Assembly (NCBI GenBank): GCA_035645275.1
Contig: DASQMX010000031.1
Span: 124,001-188,000 of the forward strand
Length of the DNA: 64,000 nucleotides
From: Paranoxybacillus sp035645275
Lineage (GTDB): Bacteria; Bacillota; Bacilli; Bacillales; Anoxybacillaceae
Reading direction: 5' to 3'
Shown here: positions 60,769 to 64,000 of the stretch, in pieces
Layout of the letters: the number at the start of each line of letters is the position of its first letter
Position numbering within the stretch: the stretch's first letter is position 1
Program-made: the position numbers and the translations under genes
Notes under the pieces: generated by a model
Databases searched by the model: none
Told to the model about the DNA's origin: nothing
Seen by the model: only the letters and a program-made list of their open reading frames with translations

Positions 60769-61189
60769 AAAACCTTCCCCTTTCTCTTTCTATTTTTTTA
60801 TACTATAAAGAAAACTTTAACTAGAATAAAGTGAAACTTCATCAGTGGGGTTTTCTTCATCCCTACTGATGTTAGTTGAACTTATCGCGCTTCTAGGAAG
60901 CTGTCTCAAAAGCCAAGGGTCAGACCCCTCAACACAGTATATAGGACATCATGTCGAATAAATGAGCGATATATTGTTAAACGTAAGTGAGGTCAGACCT
61001 TTATGAGGAAGCCTCATTAGAACGGGATAAAACAACACGATAAGGGTCTGACCCTAAAGCAAAGTGTCAGACCCCACAACACAATATATAGGACATCATG
61101 TCGGATAAATAAACGATATGATTGTGCAATATGCGCCAGGTCAGACACTTTTGGGTCAGCCCCTTCGTACACTACTTTTTATTGGGCAA
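60769..61189. other. murB-spoVE gap where murG would be expected
   Basis: 421 bases without a credible gene. It holds a hairpin (CATCAGTGGGG/CCCTACTGATG, about 60840-60870, no T run) and two copies of a REP-like element (60900-61165). I found no trace of the MurG glycosyltransferase in any frame. murB must have a promoter here, but I could not identify one with confidence. Confidence 0.8.
60915..61165. repeat. REP-like element, copies 3a and 3b
   Basis: Two direct copies, about 60917-61000 and 61065-61147, share GTCAGACCCC, CAACACANTATATAGGACAT, CATGTCGNATAAAT and AGGTCAGAC. Palindromic cores AGGGTCAGACCC (60915-60925 region) and AGGGTCTGACCCT (61043-61055) flank them. The right end, CAGACACTTTTGGGTCAGCC, recurs at 12412-12435, and the 3b left part recurs inverted at 28638-28685. 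Confidence 0.88.
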
Positions 61190-62290
61190 TTAATACCTTG
61201 AATGGCGGCTAATGTTCAATAGCACTCCTATCGCCATTAACATAAGTGTTAACGATGAACCACCATAACTAAGAAATGGAAGCGTAATACCTGTTACAGG
61301 CATCAAACCGGTAACAACCCCAATATTAATCATGACTTGAATCGCAATCATTGAAATAATACCGATAGCAAGAAAGCTGCCGTATAAGTCAGGGGCACCG
61401 AGAGCGATTCGCACCCCTCGCCAAAGAAGAAGACTAAACAGAAGCAATACGAGTGAACCGCCGATAAAGCCTAACTCTTCTGCTAAAATAGCAAAAATAA
61501 AGTCCGTTTGCGGCTCAGGCAAATAGAAAAATTTTTGTCGGCTTTGACCAAGTCCTAAGCCAAACAGCCCACCCGGTCCGATGGCATACAGTGATTGAAT
61601 CATTTGAAATCCGCTTCCTAACGGATCTTCCCACGGGTTTAAAAACGATGTAATCCTCTTAATCCGATAAGGCGCGGAAAGAACAAGGGCAGCAAAACCG
61701 ACCAATCCTAACAAGCCTAAGCCGACAAAATGGCTGATGCGGGCACCTGCTACAAAAATCATTGCAATACACGTACCAACCATCACCGTTCCCGTTCCTA
61801 AATCCGGCTGCAGCATAATCATACCAAAAGCCGTAAACACGAGTATTAAAGCCGGAAGTAACCCTTGTTTAAAAGAGGGAATTTTCTTTTGATTTTCAGA
61901 TAGAAACTTTGCCAAAAAGGCAATCATCGCTAATTTCATAAACTCTGACGGCTGAATCGAAAATGCTCCAACACCAATCCAGCTACGTGATCCATTGCGT
62001 ACCATTCCAACTCCTGGAATAAGAACAAGAACGAGCAATACGAAGCAAACGATTAAAATCACTTTCGCCCATGTTCGCCATGTCCAATAATCAACATTCA
62101 TAATAAAAAACATCGCGATAATACCGACTGCAGCAAATAAAAGCTGTCTCTTTGCAAAGAAGAAAGAGTCATGAAACTTATATTCAGCCCAAACCGCACT
62201 TGCGCTGTACACCATGATTAGGCCAATCGCAAGCAAAGAAAACGTAATAATAATAAGCAGAATGTCAGGCGTAGACTTTTTTCCAGGCAA
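61190..62290 (-). CDS. spoVE: Stage V sporulation protein E (SEDS peptidoglycan glycosyltransferase)
   Basis: Spore cortex peptidoglycan polymerase of the FtsW/RodA/SpoVE family. 366 residues from TTG 62290, the same as B. subtilis SpoVE, behind GAGGTG. About ten membrane segments; NGSRSWIGVGAFSIQPSEFMK and the C-terminal LPFLSYGGSSLTLMLMAIG are SEDS signatures. Sequence and place between murD and murB point to SpoVE rather than FtsW. Confidence 0.96.
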   Translation of the reverse strand: MPGKKSTPDILLIIITFSLLAIGLIMVYSASAVWAEYKFHDSFFFAKRQLLFAAVGIIAMFFIMNVDYWTWRTWAKVILIVCFVLLVLVLIPGVGMVRNGSRSWIGVGAFSIQPSEFMKLAMIAFLAKFLSENQKKIPSFKQGLLPALILVFTAFGMIMLQPDLGTGTVMVGTCIAMIFVAGARISHFVGLGLLGLVGFAALVLSAPYRIKRITSFLNPWEDPLGSGFQMIQSLYAIGPGGLFGLGLGQSRQKFFYLPEPQTDFIFAILAEELGFIGGSLVLLLFSLLLWRGVRIALGAPDLYGSFLAIGIISMIAIQVMINIGVVTGLMPVTGITLPFLSYGGSSLTLMLMAIGVLLNISRHSRY

Positions 62291-62337
62291 TGCGGAACAC
62301 CTCATCTTTTTAAACTGTAGAAGGGAAAGTTGTCCCC

Positions 62338-63693
62338 TTACTTCAACTTATGCACCGCACCGATAAAAATGTCTCCTCTTTGTTCAAAAGTTTTATATTG
62401 ATCCCAGCTTGCACAAGCTGGCGATAAAAGAATGATATCCCCTGGCTGCGACAGTTCATAGGCAACAGGTACGGCCTTTTCCACATTATCGACATGTTCA
62501 ATTATTTCTATTCCAGCCTCTTTCGCTACACGTTCCAATTTGCGCGCTGTTTGTCCAAATAAAATCATTGCTTTTACATTTTTTAAATATGGAATTAGCT
62601 CGTCAAACTCATTTCCACGGTCAAGACCGCCAGCAAGTAGAATAACGGAGTCATTTTCAAATGCTGATAAAGCTTTTTGCGTTGCAAGAATATTTGTTGC
62701 CTTTGAATCATTATAAAATTTACGACCGTTCACTTCGCCGACGAATTGCAGTCGATGTTTTACGCCTGTAAATGTTTTTAATACCCGAACAATTGCTTCA
62801 TTGTCTACGCCTGTTAATTTGGCAGCAGAAATCGCTGCTAAAATGTTTTCTAAATTGTGCTTGCCCGGCAATGCAATATCTTTCGTTTCAATGATTTTTT
62901 CGCCGTTGAAATAGATTATGCCATTTTCAATCCAAGCACCGCTTTGTAAACGTTGCGTGGTTGAAAAAAATACCTTTTGTGCATCCGATGATTGGACAAG
63001 CTTCATGACCGTTTCATCATCCGCATTCACTACAGCGAAATCATCATTGGTTTGATTTTTAAAGAGATTTCCTTTGGCTTTAGCGTACTCTTCTTTTGTT
63101 CCATGATAGTCTAAATGCGCGTCAAATATATTTAACAAAACAGAAATTTTCGGCTGAAAACTAATAATCCCCATCAGTTGAAAGGAAGATAATTCTGTCA
63201 CAATCCAATTTTCGCTTGAAGCTTCCTTTGCGACCTCACAGGCTACCGTGCCGATATTTCCGGCAATTAACGGCTGTTTGTCGCTTTCCTTTAACATCTC
63301 ATAAATTAATGTTGTCGTTGTTGTTTTTCCGTTCGAACCTGTAATGCCGATAAATGGAGCTTCAGAAATTTGATACGCTAATTCCACTTCCGTTATGATA
63401 GGTATACCTTTCTCCACTGCTTTTGCAACAAGCGGATTATAATATGGAATTCCTGGATTTTTCACCATTAAGTCGAATGGTTCGTCCAAAAGTTCAAGCG
63501 GATGGCTGCCGCAAATAACGCGTATTCCCATTTTTTCTAAACTTTGTGCTGCCTCATTTTCTTCAAACGGCTTCTGGTCATTAACCGTCACTTTTGCACC
63601 TAACTCATGTAACAACTTCGCAGCAGCAAACCCGCTTTTTGCTACACCAAGTATTAAGACATTTTTATTTTGATACATAATCACCTTTTTCAA
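62338..63693 (-). CDS. murD: UDP-N-acetylmuramoylalanine--D-glutamate ligase
   Basis: Adds D-Glu to UDP-MurNAc-Ala. 451 residues, equal to B. subtilis MurD, from TTG 63693, which directly follows the mraY stop codon; GAGGTG is nine bases upstream. An ATG five codons later (63678) with AGGTG close by is the alternative. ATP loop GITGSNGKTTTTTLIYEM, NIFDAHLDYHG, and VKHRLQFVGEVNGRKFYNDSKATN. Confidence 0.97.
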   Translation of the reverse strand: MKKVIMYQNKNVLILGVAKSGFAAAKLLHELGAKVTVNDQKPFEENEAAQSLEKMGIRVICGSHPLELLDEPFDLMVKNPGIPYYNPLVAKAVEKGIPIITEVELAYQISEAPFIGITGSNGKTTTTTLIYEMLKESDKQPLIAGNIGTVACEVAKEASSENWIVTELSSFQLMGIISFQPKISVLLNIFDAHLDYHGTKEEYAKAKGNLFKNQTNDDFAVVNADDETVMKLVQSSDAQKVFFSTTQRLQSGAWIENGIIYFNGEKIIETKDIALPGKHNLENILAAISAAKLTGVDNEAIVRVLKTFTGVKHRLQFVGEVNGRKFYNDSKATNILATQKALSAFENDSVILLAGGLDRGNEFDELIPYLKNVKAMILFGQTARKLERVAKEAGIEIIEHVDNVEKAVPVAYELSQPGDIILLSPACASWDQYKTFEQRGDIFIGAVHKLK

Positions 63694-64000
63694 TTAGATC
63701 CACACCTCGATATAAATTCCAAGCATTGCAAATAGTAAGCCGACTGTCCAAAATGTAACAACAACGCGCCATTCAGACCAACCAACTAATTCATAATGAT
63801 GGTGCAACGGGCTCATTTTGAACACTCGTTTTCCAGTCGTTTTAAATGAAATCACTTGAATAATAACGGATAATGTTTCAATAACAAACACACCGCCAAT
63901 AATGACAAGCAAAATTTCTAATTTCGTCAAAATAGCAACCGTTGCAATCGCTCCGCCTAAAGCAAGCGACCCGGTATCTCCCATAAACACTTTAGCTGGG
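63694..64000 (-). CDS. mraY: Phospho-N-acetylmuramoyl-pentapeptide transferase, C-terminal fragment (cut by window edge)
   Basis: The last 102 codons of the enzyme that makes lipid I. KVFMGDTGSLALGG has the conserved Asp, and SPLHHHYELVGWSE is the MraY histidine motif. Three hydrophobic segments follow the family pattern. The gene continues past the right edge. Its stop codon touches the murD start. Confidence 0.96.
   Translation of the reverse strand, partial: PAKVFMGDTGSLALGGAIATVAILTKLEILLVIIGGVFVIETLSVIIQVISFKTTGKRVFKMSPLHHHYELVGWSEWRVVVTFWTVGLLFAMLGIYIEVWI

Noticed and set aside
60769..61189. Possible degraded murG pseudogene in the murB-spoVE gap
   Set aside because: No frame on either strand gives recognisable MurG motifs, and most of the gap is accounted for by the repeats.
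61190..62290. Calling the SEDS gene ftsW instead of spoVE
   Set aside because: Length, sequence and position between murD and murB match SpoVE of B. subtilis much better than FtsW, which lies elsewhere in that genome.
1..64000. A new defence island, toxin-antitoxin pair, biosynthetic cluster or other new multi-gene system
   Set aside because: Almost every gene belongs to a well-known conserved family in near-standard Bacillaceae order; the unusual parts are intergenic repeats and order changes, not a new gene system.

Overview
The window is a stretch of core chromosome from a spore-forming member of the Bacillaceae. Moderate AT-richness, strongly Bacillus-like protein sequences, the sporulation genes (spoVM, spoIIGA-sigE-sigG, spoVE) and gene order point to a thermophilic relative such as Anoxybacillus, Parageobacillus or Geobacillus. 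That placement is an inference from memory of protein families, not a computed result. Nearly every gene lies on the minus strand. The plus-strand genes are rpmB and rqcH.

Layout from left to right (transcription runs right to left): the 5' end of smc and rnc (1-1119); the FapR-regulated fatty acid and phospholipid operon fapR-plsX-fabD-fabG-acpP (1283-4874); recG, sdaAA and sdaAB (4974-8622); fakA and an Asp23-family gene (8698-10766); plus-strand rpmB facing minus-strand spoVM across a pair of 124-bp tandem repeats (11006-11548); thiN, a 55-residue small gene and rpe (11627-13354); the rsgA-prkC-prpC-rlmN-rsmB-fmt-def-priA-coaBC run, which combines ribosome GTPase, PASTA kinase/phosphatase, translation initiation and replication restart (13361-24490); rpoZ-gmk-remA-yloC (24571-26598); divergent rqcH, of the ribosome quality-control pathway (26797-28512); and a secreted lipase-like gene (28708-30261).

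The complete pyrimidine operon pyrR-pyrP-pyrB-pyrC-pyrAA-pyrAB-pyrK-pyrD-pyrF-pyrE follows (30612-42298), with three PyrR attenuators. Next are rluD-type ylyB and lspA, ileS with an isoleucine T-box, divIVA, the ylmH-ylmG-sepF-ylmE-ylmD cell-division cluster, ylmC, sigG, sigE, spoIIGA, ftsZ, ftsA, sbp, two DUF881 genes (ylxX, ylxW), divIB, murB, spoVE, murD and the 3' end of mraY (42473-64000). Several promoters are readable: a 22-bp-spaced spoIIG promoter with candidate Spo0A boxes, a SigH-type ftsA promoter, and a SigE-type spoVM promoter.

I see no mobile island, defence system, CRISPR array, tRNA or rRNA, and no clearly new biological system. The points worth attention are intergenic or concern order. 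(i) A modular hairpin repeat family abuts the stop codons of rpmB and ftsZ with the same junction. (ii) A second, REP-like repeat family (core GGGTCAGACCC) occurs at three loci, one of which sits exactly where murG is expected between spoVE and murB; murG is absent from the window. (iii) A secreted lipase lies where B. subtilis has its sulfate-assimilation genes. (iv) Several unusual regulatory overlaps occur, including -35 boxes that contain the upstream gene's stop codon, a terminator arm that doubles as a -35 box, and a Fur-like box over the ylmD promoter. Many genes start with TTG or GTG, and I have set those starts from Shine-Dalgarno position and family length.
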